A stretch of DNA of 64,000 nt, taken from NCBI GenBank assembly GCA_009760855.2, contig WPIO01000119.1:986001-1050000 (forward strand), written 5' to 3'. Under the pieces are notes generated by a model, which saw only the letters and a program-made list of their open reading frames with translations, was not told the DNA's origin and did no database searches. Numbering within the stretch: the first letter of the stretch is position 1; every line of letters begins with the position of its first letter. Shown one piece after another: positions 1 to 11,879 of the stretch. The position numbers and the translations under genes are program-made. The stretch is from Cristatella mucedo. Its lineage: Eukaryota > Bryozoa > Phylactolaemata > Cristatellidae.

Positions 1-1002
1 TTCTGATGCAGATCGGGAGGGAGTTCCAGGCTGTGGGAGCATACGAGCTAAATGCACGGTCTCCAAAGGATTTAAGGTTTGTACGAGGTATTTCTAGACT
101 GTTGGATTCCGAAAAGCGAGTGGTACGATGCTTTGCCTGATGGGGTAGTATCTCTGAAAGATAGGCTGGAGCCATAGAATGAAGAGACCTAAAAGTGAGC
201 GACAAAACCTTGAAGTCAATCCGTTGCTTGACTGGTAGCCAGTGCAGGTCGGCGAGAAGTGGAGTAATGTGGCAACTGCGAAGCTCACGACAGACAAGCC
301 TAGCTGCAGAGTTTTGCACCAGCTGCAATCGCCTGATCGCACATGCTGGTAGGCCAGTAAGCAGTGAGTTGCAGAAGTCGAGACGGGATGTCACGAATGC
401 ATGGACCAACTTGGACGTGGTATTTTTATCTAAACAAGCCCTAATTTTAGCAATGTTATGAAGCTGAAAATAGGCAGATTTGACTGTGGAGCTGATGTGG
501 TCGTCTAACGAGAGGTCGCTTTGGAATATGACACCTAGATTTCGAGCTGATTCAACTGGAGATATGCTGGCAGAGCCAATTTTGAAAGTCAGCCTGTCCA
601 ATTTCTGAATCAGACTGGGTTTGCCCATAACTAGTAAGTTAGTTTTATCATCGTTTAGTTTTAGAAAATTTGCTGCCATCCATGTGCGGATGTCATCAAT
701 GAATGCAGCAAGTGAGTTGAAAGAATTTGAGGTGCTCGAAGGCTGGGAGGGATCAAAGCAAAGGTACAACTGAGTGTCATCCGCATAGAAGTGAAAGCCT
801 AGATTGTGCTTGGCAATCACATCAGCAAGAGGGAGAGTATAAACGGTGAAAAGGACCGGACCTAGCACAGAGCCCTGAGGTACTCCATATTTTAGAGATA
901 CTTCAGATGATCTTTGTCCATTCACGTCAATACTCTGGAGTTTCCCACTGAGATAGGACCTGAACCACTGCAGAGCAGTGCCAGTGATGCCCAGGCGAGA
1001 TG
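1..1002 (-). mobile_element. LINE A, RT-to-C-terminus fragment
   Basis: Read on the - strand this matches the + strand copy at 25.4-26.4 kb, from the region coding GITGTALQWFRSYLSG through the GVPQGSVLGP and FYADDTQLYLCF reverse-transcriptase motifs to the C-terminal HWLPVKQRIDFKVLSLTF motif. The motifs are those of a CR1/L2-like non-LTR retrotransposon. It is 5'-truncated near 1002 and its 3' part runs off the window. No long uninterrupted frame remains. Here the sequence before FHFYADD keeps the CA dinucleotide that the 25.7 kb copy has lost, so it is the better template for the family in that region. Confidence 0.85.
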
Positions 1003-1540
1003 AACGTCAGCCTCCTCGTATCATCAGTTTCTCCGTGCAGTCCCCGTTTCTTTTCTTTTGGTGTGAAGGGCTTTTTCACTGCAGGTCTACGACTTTGAAA
1101 GCTGCCTAAACAGTTTATATCTGAGCGTGCTTTCTCTCCTGCTGGTGACAGTGGCATACCCTTTCTGCCGACCTGAGCTGCCACTTCCGTGCTACTCACT
1201 TTGTAGATCGGTCGGCTAACAGTGCTCTACTTTTTGAATGAGATAAAGTCTATACGTACCCTAAACCGACCAAAGCCGCTTAGATTTTACAGTGCTGCAA
1301 AAATCTCATGCATAAAAACCACTTATTCCTTGAAGCTTTATGGAGTTCAGACTGAGATATTTGTCATAGGCAAAGAATAGCACAACAGGTAGCCAAGACA
1401 CCTCTGTTCAGTTTCTAACCATGCTAAAGCTTAAGAGCACACCCGATTGGAGCGGCTGTGCATTCGTACCTAAGTAACGTTCGGCACGTTTACAAGCTAT
1501 GTTGCTTTGCATCTCCGTGCATTGCTGTGAACGGACAAAG
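1003..1540. other. unassigned stretch
   Basis: No gene, repeat family or RNA signal could be supported here. It lies between two LINE A fragments in opposite orientation. Confidence 0.4.
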
Positions 1541-1613
1541 ATAATCCAAGGAATCACTGAAATATGATGTACCTCAGGGCTCTACGCTTGGTCTGCTTCT
1601 TTTCACGGGTTAT

Positions 1614-1651
<38 letters not shown>

Positions 1652-2560
1652 CGATGTGATAGCTAAGCACAATATTAGCTTTAATTATATGCATACGACA
1701 CTCAGTTGCACCTTGCTTTGCTTCCGCCGGCCCTCCAGCACGTTAATTTCTCTCAACTCCCTAGCTACATGCATTGATGATACTCACTCAGGGATGTCAG
1801 AGGATTTTCTTAGGCTGAATAGCGATAAAACTAACTTCCTCGGCACACCAAGTGTGATCCAAGGAAATTGAAAACTTAACGCTCAAAATTGGCTGGACCA
1901 GCATAGCTGCTGTTACATTTGCACGAAATCTAGATGTTGCGTTCCAAAGTTACCTTCCATTAGATGACCACAAGAGCTCCACAGTCAAGTTGCCTACTTT
2001 CAGCTACTTATCACTAAACAAGATTGGGCTGTTTAGACAGAGATGCTACATCTAAATTTGTCAATGCATTTTTGATATCTCGTTTAGACTTCTGTAACTC
2101 ACTGCTTGCATTGCTACTAGCCTATGCAATCAGGCTTTTACAGTTGGTACAAAACTGTCCGGTTAGGCTTTTTGTCTTGAACGTTGCAGTTGCTGCAGCT
2201 CACCACTTCAAGCCGACTTGCACTGCTTCTAATCATGCAGTGTATCGAGCGAAAGTTTCTATTCCTTACTTTTAGGCAGTGCATCGACTTGAAGTTTCTG
2301 TCCCTCTTCTTTGGGTCCCTTTATTTGTTGTCTCCATCCAACCTAGCACATGTACTTTCCCACTAGGCTAGGCATCTTACCAACAGCTTTTGTTCAGTCA
2401 CAGGCCGTACGAATCTTTAAATCCTTTCGAGACCGGGCCTTTAGTTCGGATGCTCCCAACTCCTGGAACTCACACTCGACTGACTTCATGGCATCTCCTG
2501 ACTTGACGACAATAAAAGAAGTTAAAAATGCATCTGCTTCTTACATTATGTATCGGTATT
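1541..2560 (+). mobile_element. LINE A, degenerate RT fragment
   Basis: Decayed + strand copy. It begins at the GVPQGSVLGP-equivalent sequence (tgtacctcagggctctacgc), continues through a damaged YADDTQLYLC region and the adjacent helical region, and ends with the C-terminal segment that includes NSWNS. Stops and frameshifts are frequent. A (CT)n run at about 1614-1649 interrupts it just after the GVPQGS motif. Confidence 0.7.
1614..1649 (+). repeat. (CT)n microsatellite
   Basis: Uninterrupted CT dinucleotide run inside the degenerate LINE A copy, replacing sequence that in other copies codes TVYTLPLAD. Confidence 0.95.
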
Positions 2561-2580
2561 TGGATTGGTCATTTGCGTAG

Positions 2581-3325
2581 TTATAAGTGCTTACTCCGGG
2601 TATGTTTAGATTAACCGTATGTGCATATTGAACCTATGAATTTCCCCTCTAACCATGTTATGGTTACTGACATTGGCCAAATAGCCACTAATTATTCGAT
2701 CATTCTTTTTTTACGGTACATGGAGAGTGCCTAAAAACAGATTCTAGAAATCTAGAAATCCTGCATAAATCTGGAAATTTTAGAAAGACATTATATATAG
2801 AAAATTCTCTAGGCGCTATATGAATATAGTTATATTATAATTATTTTGTATCTCCCGCTTCCAGCAATTATCAAAGATCTGTAGCTGCAGAGGCCGATAC
2901 AGCTAGAAGCTAAACGGCTTTCACATTGCTTTACCAATACAAACCATGAAGTCTGAGCCCACTTAAGCTTCGCAAAACACTCTGCTCGTGGTGGGTGCTA
3001 TCGTATGAGCAACATCAGAAAGGCACCGCCCTGGCTACCTGCAGCAACCAGGAAATTACTAACAGATCCTGCATGAACATTTTATCCGTGGTAATGGCGA
3101 CATATACAAAATATTTAAATCTGATAGCCTCAGAGCAATATCACGGAAGCATAAAATTCACTCTGCTGGGAAATACTTCGGATCTATTGAGCAGTCACGG
3201 TTATTCATTACCTGAAAATGTGGAAGGAATTCAGCCCAGATTGGAAATCAGTAGCTACACAGTAAGCTCGGCCAATTCACCCTCCTTGAGTACCAACACA
3301 GCGAAAGGATTATATCTTTTTCTAG
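2581..3325. other. AT-rich unassigned stretch with a long open frame
   Basis: AT-rich sequence with no repeat recognised. A + strand open frame runs from 2995 to 3546 (183 codons). One frame of that length is about what chance would give in a window this size, so it is not called as a gene. Its last third holds the candidate exon listed separately. Confidence 0.3.
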
Positions 3326-3510
3326 AAAAGAAATTTATTTTGATAGATCATTATGCCCTTCCCGTGCTAAGTAGCTTCCTGTTTTACGAAGGACACGTAA
3401 CGATACGCTCCCGTTATCTGCCGATAATACTCCTGTGTACCTCTACTTTTCACGGGTCTCTCGATATCATGTACATCTCTTGGCTGAGCTTTTATCCGCA
3501 TGCAGACTTT
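3326..3510 (+). CDS. candidate exon, first half of an Ig domain
   Basis: A good acceptor (tatctttttctag) precedes 3326, and a possible but weak donor (a|gtaatg) follows 3510. Both borders cut the open frame after the first base of a codon (phase 1), as in the confirmed exon at 16901-17110. The peptide has a B-strand-like LPIILLCTS and, about 15 residues on, a C-strand-like YISWLSFYP, comparable to LNLPC and TYSWYKFD in the confirmed exon. It could be an upstream Ig half-domain of the 16.9-55 kb gene. Against it: weak donor, unusual hydrophobic composition, and no transcript evidence. It may equally be a chance open frame. Confidence 0.25.
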
Positions 3511-4164
3511 AGTAATGCACCGAGAAAAACACGTTATTTTCTATGAGAACTGAAATCGCAACTCATAAGCATTTAAACCAGTTATTGCTAACCGTGGCAT
3601 TGTAGTACTCCTACGAACTGGTGCCAACATGCCTGCATAAATCATAGATATGCACCATCAAGTCCCATTCTCACAATAATAATTGAAGGCAAGGCTCAAT
3701 AAGTACATGGAACACACAAGAACCTGTTCTCCCATTTTATTCTCTGGCTTCTTCAAGCCTAGCTATGTGTGACATAAAGCAGAGGCACCACATTAAACCT
3801 AGCTAAACGGGCTCCTAGCAAAGGCTATTCACTATCACATGGCTTGCATTGGCGATAGTAATGGTAAAGTTATCATTGATTAGTCATGCGTTTTGTCAGC
3901 ATCCGTGTAAAAGCGAATCACCTCTAAACTTTAGTCATCCCAGATATATTTAATGTTGTCGCCGCGCCGGCTCTAGAGAGACTCTTACTAGCACAACAAC
4001 AACAAAACTACTCTTGTTCATACTAACGGTCATGATTAGGGTACCAGATACATGCAAATCAGCAGAAGCTTTCCCGTTTGAAGTCATAAGCTCGGGCTTC
4101 TTAAGCCTAGTATCCGGTTTCTCGATTATGGAACACTTACTTTCAACCATCGCCCGCAGTGTAA
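3511..4164. other. unassigned stretch
   Basis: No supported gene or repeat. Ends at the reversed SINE/LINE tail at about 4165. Confidence 0.35.
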
Positions 4165-4235
4165 TAATAATAATAATAGATTTTTATAACGCCCTCAGAG
4201 AGCTTAATCTCTTAATAGGCACTTTACAGATGCCG
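4165..4235 (-). mobile_element. SINE 1 or LINE A 3' hairpin remnant
   Basis: (AAT)n followed by the reverse complement of the shared 3' hairpin (gccctcagagagcttaatc ... ggcactttaca). Too short to tell LINE A from SINE 1. Confidence 0.6.
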
Positions 4236-4249
4236 TATATAAGCATTCC

Positions 4250-5185
4250 CAAATGATTGGTTGATTCACGAATTGCAAAGGCCGATGCTCAAAATTGGCT
4301 CTGCCAGCATATCTCCCATTGAATCAGCTAGACTTCTAGGTGTCATGTTCCAAAGTAACTTTTCACTACACGACCACATCAGCTCCACAGTAAAGTCTGC
4401 CAACTTTCAGCTACATTACATTGCTAAAATTCGGGCTTGTTTAGATAAGGATACCACGTCCAAGCTGTTCCATGCATTCATGACAACCCGCCTGGACTTC
4501 TGCAACTCACTGCTTACTGGCCTACCACCATGTGCGATCAGGCGATTGCAGCTGGTGCAAAACTCCGCAGCTAGGCTTGTCTGTCGTGAGCGTCACAGTT
4601 GCCACATTACACCACTTCTCACCGACCTGCCCTGGCTGCCAGTCAAGCAATGGATTAACTTCAAGGTCTTGTCGCTCACTTTTAGGTCACTTCATTCTTT
4701 GGCTCCAGCCTATCTCTCAGATAAACTCCGCAATCAGACCAAGCATCTTACCACCCGCTTTTGAGAATCCAACAGTTTAAAAATACCTCGTACAAATCTC
4801 AAATCCTTTGGAGATCGTGCATTTAGTTCGTATGCTCCCAAAGCCTGGAACTCACTCCCGAACTGCGTCAGAACATCCCCTGACCTAACCACGTTTAAAA
4901 ATAAATTAAAAACACACCTATTTGGGACAGCATTTAGTGGGTACCTGTGATTCGTCCTTCATGTGCTTATGCGTGCTGACACTGTGCATGCTGCCACTAA
5001 CCACGTTTGCATGCTGACCCTGTGCATGTCAGCCCTAACCATGTTATTCATTTTGTTTGTTTATCAAGCATGATATTACTCCCCATTCAATTGCATTTCC
5101 CTTTGCAGCAAATGTAAAGCGCTTAGAGAGATTGAGTTCTCTGAGGGCGCTTTATCAAGTGCATTATTATTCTTATTACTATGTC
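4250..5185 (+). mobile_element. LINE A, 3' half with tail
   Basis: Carries the post-RT region and C-terminus of LINE A in a 167-codon open frame (4261-4764) with SASISPIESARLLGVMFQSN, LDFCNSLLTGLPPCAIRRLQ and LPWLPVKQWINFKVLSLTF. The 3' UTR follows, with the repeated tgctgacactgtgcatgctg motif, the hairpin AAAGCGC...GGGCGCTTT and a short (ATT)n tail near 5165. The 5' end is truncated, so the RT core is absent. Confidence 0.85.
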
Positions 5186-5512
5186 AGAACATACCCTGAC
5201 TTGACCATATTTAAAAAGAACTTAAAACATAGCAATTTAGGACAGCATTTAGTGAGTTCCTGTGATTCTTCCTTCATGTGCTTATGTGTGCTGACACTGT
5301 GCATGCTGCCACTAACCACATTTGCATGCTTACCCTGTGCATGTCAATCCTAACCATATTATTCATTTTGTTTGTTTTTCAAGCATGATTTTACTCACCA
5401 TTCAATTGCGTTTTCCTTTGCAGCAAATGTAAAGCGCCTAGGAAGAGATTGTGTTCTCTGAGGGCACTTTATCAAGTGCATTATTATTATCATTATTTTT
5501 ATCATCCGAAAG
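5186..5512 (+). mobile_element. LINE A, second 3' end in tandem
   Basis: Starts right at the (ATT) tail of the previous copy and repeats the last part of LINE A: residual coding sequence (cataccctgacttgacc), 3' UTR, hairpin and an (ATT)n tail. It is an independent 5'-truncated copy joined head to tail to the first. Confidence 0.85.
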
Positions 5513-5654
5513 CAGCATTCATAGAGTAAGCAGGTATATGCGCACAAAATAGGAACTGCAAAGCCCAGAATGCTGTAATAAACTGGTGTGTTTTAAGCTT
5601 ATTTTTTAAATTTCGTCACATGAGGGACTTTGTGACGTGCATCGCTATTGATTT

Positions 5655-6790
5655 AATGATAATAATAATAATGACACATTTGATAAAGCACCCTCAGAGA
5701 ACGCAGTCTATTTCTAGGTGCTTTAAAATTGCTGCGAAAGAAGCACGATCGAGTGGTTAGTGGTACCATTCTGAATAAACGACAAAACTAACATGCTTAA
5801 GGCTGACGTGCACATGAGGTCAGCATTCAAGAGTGGATAGTAGCAGCATGCAACTGTTTCAGCATGCACAACTACATAAAATATAAATCACAGGTACCCA
5901 CTTAGTTCGGTTGTAACTAGATGCGTTTTTAGTTTCTTTTTTATGTGGACAAGTCAGGAGACGCTTTGACACAAGTCAAAAGTGAGTTCCAGGCTACGAG
6001 AGCTTACGAACTAAAGGCATGGTCTCCAAAGAATTTTAGGTTTGCATGAGGTATGGTTAAACAGTTATATTCCGAAAAGCGGGTGGAACGATGCTTAGCC
6101 GGTGGTGGAGATCTTATACGTATGCTGAAGCCAAAGAATGAAGGTACCTAAAAGTGAGTCACAGAACCTTGAAGTCGTTGCTTGACTGGGAGCCGTTATA
6201 GGTCGGCAAGAAGCAGTGTGATGTGGCGACTGCCACGATCAGGACAGGCAAGCTTAGCTGCAGAGTTTTGCACAAGCTACAGGCACCTGAATGCACACGC
6301 CGGTAGGCAAGAGAGTAGTAAGTTGCAGAAGTCAAGACGGGATGCCACAAATACATGGACCAACTTAAAATTAGTATCACTGTCTAGACAAGCTCAAATT
6401 TTAGACATGTTATTTAGCTGAAAGTAGGCAGACTTAATTGTGGAGCTGATGTGGTCGTCTAACGAATGGTCACTTAGGAACATGATAAATTGATGGCGTG
6501 CAGATTCAACAATAGATAAGCTGGCAGAGCCAATTTTGAAAATTAGCCTTTCCAATTTTTTAATTACACTTGGTTTGCCCGTAACTAGTAATTTTATTTT
6601 ATCATCATTCACTGTAAAGAAAAAACTGATGCCATCCATGTGGGCATATCGTCAATACATACAGAAAGTTAGTTGCGACGTGCTGCAGGGCTGTGAAGGA
6701 TCAAAGCAAAGATAAAACTGAGTGTCATTCAAATTAAAGCGAAAGCTTATATTGTTCTCGGAAATCGCATCTGCAAGATTTCCAGACTTT
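5655..6790 (-). mobile_element. LINE A, RT C-terminal half to tail
   Basis: Begins with the reversed (ATT)n tail and hairpin (gataaagcaccctcagagaa), then 3' UTR, C-terminal region and part of the RT domain. Diverged, with no intact frame longer than about 80 codons. The 5' truncation is near 6790, around the YADDTQLY-equivalent region (aaactgagtgtcattc). Confidence 0.8.
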
Positions 6791-7160
6791 CCGTACATAG
6801 GAACTAAAACAAAAAAACCTACAAGTAGTGAGTTACAGAAGTATAGTGGGGCTATCAGGATACATGGATAAGCTTGGCTAAGAATCTGAGCAAGCCCAAT
6901 TTTTGTTTAATATATTTGGAAAAAATTAGGAATACTTGAACGAGAAGCTATGCTGATCTAGCAACAAGTCATCTTGGATGATGATACCCGTGATTAAATT
7001 TTATAGATTACAGGAGATATGTTTGTAGAACTGATTTGGGGGTAAGATTTTCTAGTTTCTAAGCAGCCTTTTGTTTCCCATAACAATTAAGCTCATTTAG
7101 TTGTTATTCGATTTCACAAGTTTGGTGTCATCCAAAAATGAATTTCAGAGTTGAGAGAGC
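6791..7160. other. unassigned, possible decayed LINE
   Basis: Faint resemblance to the - strand LINE A region just before it, but too eroded to call. Confidence 0.3.
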
Positions 7161-7164
7161 TTAA

Positions 7165-7318
7165 TGCTGCGCGGGTTTGGCTCAATGGTTAAGGTGCTCA
7201 CCCAGACCAAGGTCTTGTTGAGGTCGTGGGCTCACGCCCCGTGGCGTTTGTTAAGCGCCTGAATAGATATTTGGTTCTCTTAGGGTGCTATACAAATGAA
7301 ATGTATAGATTTGTGTAT
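7165..7318 (+). mobile_element. SINE 1, tRNA-derived
   Basis: tRNA-like head with an A-box-like tggctcaatggttaaggtgc and a B-box-like cgtgggctcacgcc, then the body and a tail starting ttaagcgcctgaatagatat. The same layout appears at 57190, 57553 and, reversed, at 15585. The tail resembles the LINE A 3' hairpin, which suggests mobilisation by LINE A. Confidence 0.8.
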
Positions 7319-7479
7319 TTTTAATAGGATTTAGGGGAGCAGGAGATTAAAGCACATGCTCAGCTGCGTGTGTTCTAAGGATAAAAAGTAACGTTTGGAT
7401 TTTCGTTTTTGGTTATATTAGTAAGAGCCAGAATAAAACTGGTGAAAAAAGACGACCTAAAACTTATTTCTGGGCCTTG

Positions 7480-7780
7480 TCATAGTTCAAAGCTCACTGG
7501 ATGGCCATTGGCCATTGACGTCTTGTCCTCTTGATTATTTCAGTGAGATAAGGCGTAGGCAGTTGTGACATTGGCCTGTGATACCAAAGTGGGACAACAG
7601 ATACTCAAGAAGAATTCTGCGATCTGTGGCATCAATGGCTGAAAAGTAAGCCAGTAGAACTGAAACTGAGACTCTACTCAATTCAGCAATGTGGAGATAA
7701 TCGCTATTTATTTGAAGAACTGCTAAATATTTTGAATTACATGTCTCTAAAAACAAGACTGAAACTTACTTGCTATATTT
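7480..7780 (-). mobile_element. old LINE fragment, RT motif A region
   Basis: On the - strand the peptide VSVLLAYFSAIDATDRRILL followed by LSHFGITGQ corresponds to LLVLLDLSAAFDTIDHKVLL and LSSRLGIT of LINE A. Highly eroded, with no tail. Confidence 0.6.
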
Positions 7781-8159
7781 TAAGTTGGATATAAGGGTTT
7801 AGATAAGAGGAGCGTGGATGATCACTGCTCTCTGTGTCACTAACTGCCCATTTTCTCTCAGTTGCCTTGGTTACACAGCAGAGGTTACTAGCCTGTGTTT
7901 GCAAGGAAAAATCGCAAATCCTGTATACTCCGTTTATCTTTTCAACCTTGCACAGCAGAGTATATTTAGACAGTACAGCCAGAGGTTGATGCAGCATTTC
8001 AGATCATTGTGAACAGGGCGTCAAATCGCGCCTTGCTACAAATTCGGTGGACGGGTTCACGCAGCTTCAGCGGTTGTCGGAATGGGACCCCTCACGATGG
8101 CTCCAGCAGCTGCACCTTTATTTCACATACATGCTAAATATAGAATGCATAAACCGATA

Positions 8160-8238
8160 CATTCACCAATGGGCCGTAGCCCTGGTTAAGGTGCTTGCAC
8201 TTTGCATTCGGGACATGTGTTCGAGTCACATCAGAATA
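8160..8238 (+). mobile_element. SINE 2-like fragment
   Basis: Sequence tagccctggttaaggtgctt ... gttcgagtcacatc resembles the A-box and B-box of the SINE 2 copy at 30215. It abuts LINE A directly, so the 3' half is missing. Confidence 0.45.
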
Positions 8239-9385
8239 TTCTGTATACGCTTCCTCTTGCCAATGTGATTGCAAAGCACAATATATGTTTTCACTTCTAT
8301 GCAGATGTCACTCAGTTGTACCTTTGCTTTGATCCCTCCCAGCCCTTTGGCACTCCGAATTCTCTCAACTCCCTTGCTGCATATATTAATGATATCCTCA
8401 CGTGGATGGCATCACATTTTCTTTGATTGGATGTGATAAAACCAACTTACTAGTTTTGAACAATCAAGTGTAATTCCGAAATTGGACAGGCTAACGTTGA
8501 AAATCGGCTCTGCCAGTATATCGCCCGTTGAATCTTCGCAAAATTCATTTGTAATAGTCCTTATTGACCTTTAGTTGGACGACCACATCAGCTTCGCCAT
8601 TAAGTCTGCCTACTTTCAGTGACATAACTTTGCTAAATTTTGGCTCGTTTACACACGGATACCTCATCTATGTTGGCCCATGCATTTGTGACATCCGTCT
8701 TGACTTCTATAGCAAACTGCTTGCTGGTCTGCCAGGATATGCAATCAGGCACTTACAGCTGCGGCAAAACTCTGCAGCTAGGTTTGTCGCTCATGAGCTT
8801 CGCAGTTCTTACATCACACCACTTCTCGCCAACCTGCGCTGGCTACCCGTCAAACAATGGATCGACCTCAAGGTTTTGTCTCTCACTTTTAGGCCCGTTT
8901 ATTCTTTGGCTCCAGCCTGCGTATCAGATCTACTCCCCAAAATGCTAAGCTTCTTCCTACCTGATTTTGGAATCAAACTTTTTACCTATACCTCGTACAA
9001 ACCTCAAATCATTTGGAGACCTTACCTTTAGTTCGTATGCTCCCAAAGCCTGGAAATTACTCCCGACTTCTGTCATGACATCCCCTGACTTGACCTCATT
9101 TAAAAATAAATTAAAAAGCACCAATTTATGGCAGCATTAAGTGGGTCCTTGTGATTCGTCAATTATATGCTTTATGCATGCTGACACTGTGCATGCTGCC
9201 ACCAACCATAACTGCATGCTGACTCTGTGCATATCACCCCTAACCATGTTATTCAAGTTGTCTATTAAGTATGATAACACTCACCATTCCATTGCGTTTT
9301 CTTTGCAGCAAATGTAAAGCACCTAGAAAGAGATTGAGTTCTCTGAGTTTACTGTATCACGTTTATTGTTATTGTTCTTATTATT
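8239..9385 (+). mobile_element. LINE A, RT C-terminal half to tail
   Basis: Starts at the LPLADVIAKHN region, passes a YADVTQLYLCFD version of the RT motif (second Asp of ADD replaced by Val), then the C-terminal region in a 155-codon open frame (8564-9031) with LRWLPVKQWIDLKVLSLTF, the 3' UTR, the hairpin and a degraded tail. Several frameshifts and stops make it non-functional. Confidence 0.85.
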
Positions 9386-11875
9386 ATCATTATTTTAGTA
9401 TTATAATCGTGGGATGGTTGATAGAGCTCTTCTTCAGCTACATAAATGAGGCTGTTTTGAATTTGCCAACCTATAATTGAGGCTGTACGTTTCTGGTCTG
9501 GTGGTCCTTCTAGCCTCTTTTGGGGATCGGGACTCACTGTTAGCCCGTATGCCAAGTGCATTCCCGCGTGGCATGCCACTAACCTATGTCAAGAGCGAAA
9601 AATAGTGTGTATGACCAAGTCGAAATCTACGGATGTGCTTTCGACTGCGCAAGGCTTCCGACCGTACGCAGTCCGATGGACAGTATCGGTTTAATCTTGC
9701 AAGCACCGGGATTACATCAGGACTAACACAGTCACATTAGTTACCATGAATTCTTAATACAGTGTAACCTTGACCAATTGTGTCACCAGCCAACAAAAAG
9801 TGAATGCCAGGCAGCAAGGTCACTTTAGGAGGCTGTAACAGTAGCCCAGACCCCACCGGGATACTTAGGCCAACGAGCAGTTAGTGACACGATCAAGCCA
9901 GCAGTAAGAGCATTACTAAATGCTTGTAGCGCGGCAACAAGAGTCTTCAATGAGACAGCAGTAACCTGGCTATCATTGAAATCTTAGAATGTTTTCACCT
10001 GCTGCTTCCATTAATCAGCACGATCTTTCTCGCTTCGAAGAGTTCCCAGCTCTGCTGTCATTAGACTATTCCTATTTCTACTGTCATTAATTTCATGAGA
10101 CTGCTGGTTTTCCACAGATTTCCTTTAGACATTACAATAGTTTTTTCCGGAGGCATCTCAGTATCTCTCTTTGATAATAGTCTCATATTAACGGACCGTC
10201 TTTTGAACACTTAATCAGGAAATTCTTGCTTATCTGTTTGCAATTACTGCTAATTCTCAATTCAAATGATTGTACGTTATATGATGTGTAATTACTTCCA
10301 ATTTAATTTATTAATTGCTCCTTAGTTTACTTAATGTCAGTTACAGATTATTTTTGAATTCAAAATATGTTTGCAGTGACAATAGAAAGTTCAGTACTGA
10401 ATTCAAGAACTAAAAGTCACTTTTTAATCTTCCAATGCATGAAGTTATGGGTAAGGTGTAATAATCACCAATATTGTCAAAAGCTATAAGACACATGTTA
10501 ATGGAAAGGTTCTCAGCAATGTCCGTCACTGCCATGCTAGGAGTAATTATAATCATGTTGTAGGCACTTTTGCGCAAGAGTTCTTTTTTACTTTCCCTCC
10601 GCCACTGAGCATGCTAGTGCATGAAAGTACCGGTACAGATAGTGCTTAAAAGCGTAGCAAAGTGAATTTCTTTCGTCGATACTTGCAGGTATACCGAAGA
10701 GCACATCAGCAATAACTAGCAACCTAAACATTTAATAGATTAACTCTACTCTGACCATCGTAACTAACGGTGCAGATATTTACAATTATACACCAGTAGA
10801 TATCTCAAACAAACTCATGCATGAATTTCGCTCCGTCAAAGTCCGTGTAGAAGTTTGGTTGTTATTAAGACCGAGACCTCAAAGACCTCCTCCGTGTCTG
10901 CATCCAAAAAATTTAGACTATAGGGAATATTTTTTACACTCCGAACCAAAGACCTGGTAGTGAGAGCAAAAACTAATTTATAAGACAGTGATTCGTTTAC
11001 TTGCCGACTTGGAGGGTTTTCACACAACAATATTACCAGTTCTTCTACTAAATTTTCTTTCTCGCACATTTTCTTAGGCTTATACGTACGAAGTGGCTAC
11101 CTAATGAAGTTGCATAGAAAGAGCTCATCTCCCGGAGATCCAATGCCATTCCATTCGTCATCTTGCTGCCAAGCAGTGGAGTAATTTTAACTATAATTCA
11201 AGTTGATTTAAATGTTTTTTTCCGGATAATAAGGTTGCTTAAAGTATTTTGAATCTTTCGGCCCCAACTGCAGCGGCACATGACAAGCCTGAGCTTGACC
11301 CAGAGGTCCAGGTACGACGATTGTCCGGTTTTCCCTCTTCTCTTCCTCAAAGATTTGCATATTCGTGCTCTCCAAGTAGCATTTACGCGAAAGCAGGCGG
11401 AACACAGAGTATATCTCTCACAGCGAAGTGCATTCTCGCGGATGCCTACAGCACTTCCCAAGCGTAGCCGTTCTTCCCTAAGCAGGTGTTCGAGCATTCG
11501 CCCCCTCATTGCCGTCACAGCTCATCGCAGGCGGGTTAACGGGAGGTCAAAGCCGGCCTGCGTCTAAGCCACAGCCGTCAGACTACATCTGGGCGCCGGT
11601 CCGTGCCTAAGGTACATCCACCAGCGCTTTTCGACAGTGGAATTGCAGATAACAATACCAGTATGCCTCCTGTAACGGCCGAGCGCCGGCTTTCTCCGTG
11701 ATCTACAAATCATGCACATATAAAGAACCACAAACTACAAGATTTTTGAAAGTACTTTTGCTAAGAAGCTTTGAGAATGCATTGACAAATGAATTTTTGT
11801 ACAAGCTTCAGTCTGAATTCAAGCGATGAGAGTTAATTTAAACTACTCTCCTCCGTATGACTAACAACTTCCTAA
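9386..11875. other. unassigned stretch, partly GC-rich
   Basis: No repeat family recognised. It includes an AT-rich part and a GC-richer block at about 11240-11700 with overlapping open frames of 65-106 codons on both strands, none resembling a known family. A short segment at 10377-10450 has plausible splice borders but ends in the wrong phase for the Ig gene. Confidence 0.35.
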
Positions 11876-11879
11876 GCAG

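Noticed and set aside
2995-3546. 183-codon open frame as an intronless gene
   Set aside because: Length is near chance expectation for the window, with no recognisable domain over the full length and no conserved start context.
10377-10450. Short exon with good acceptor (tatgtttgcag) and donor (gtaagg)
   Set aside because: Starts usable in phase 1 but ends in phase 0 and lacks Ig-strand features; likely a chance pair of splice-like sites.
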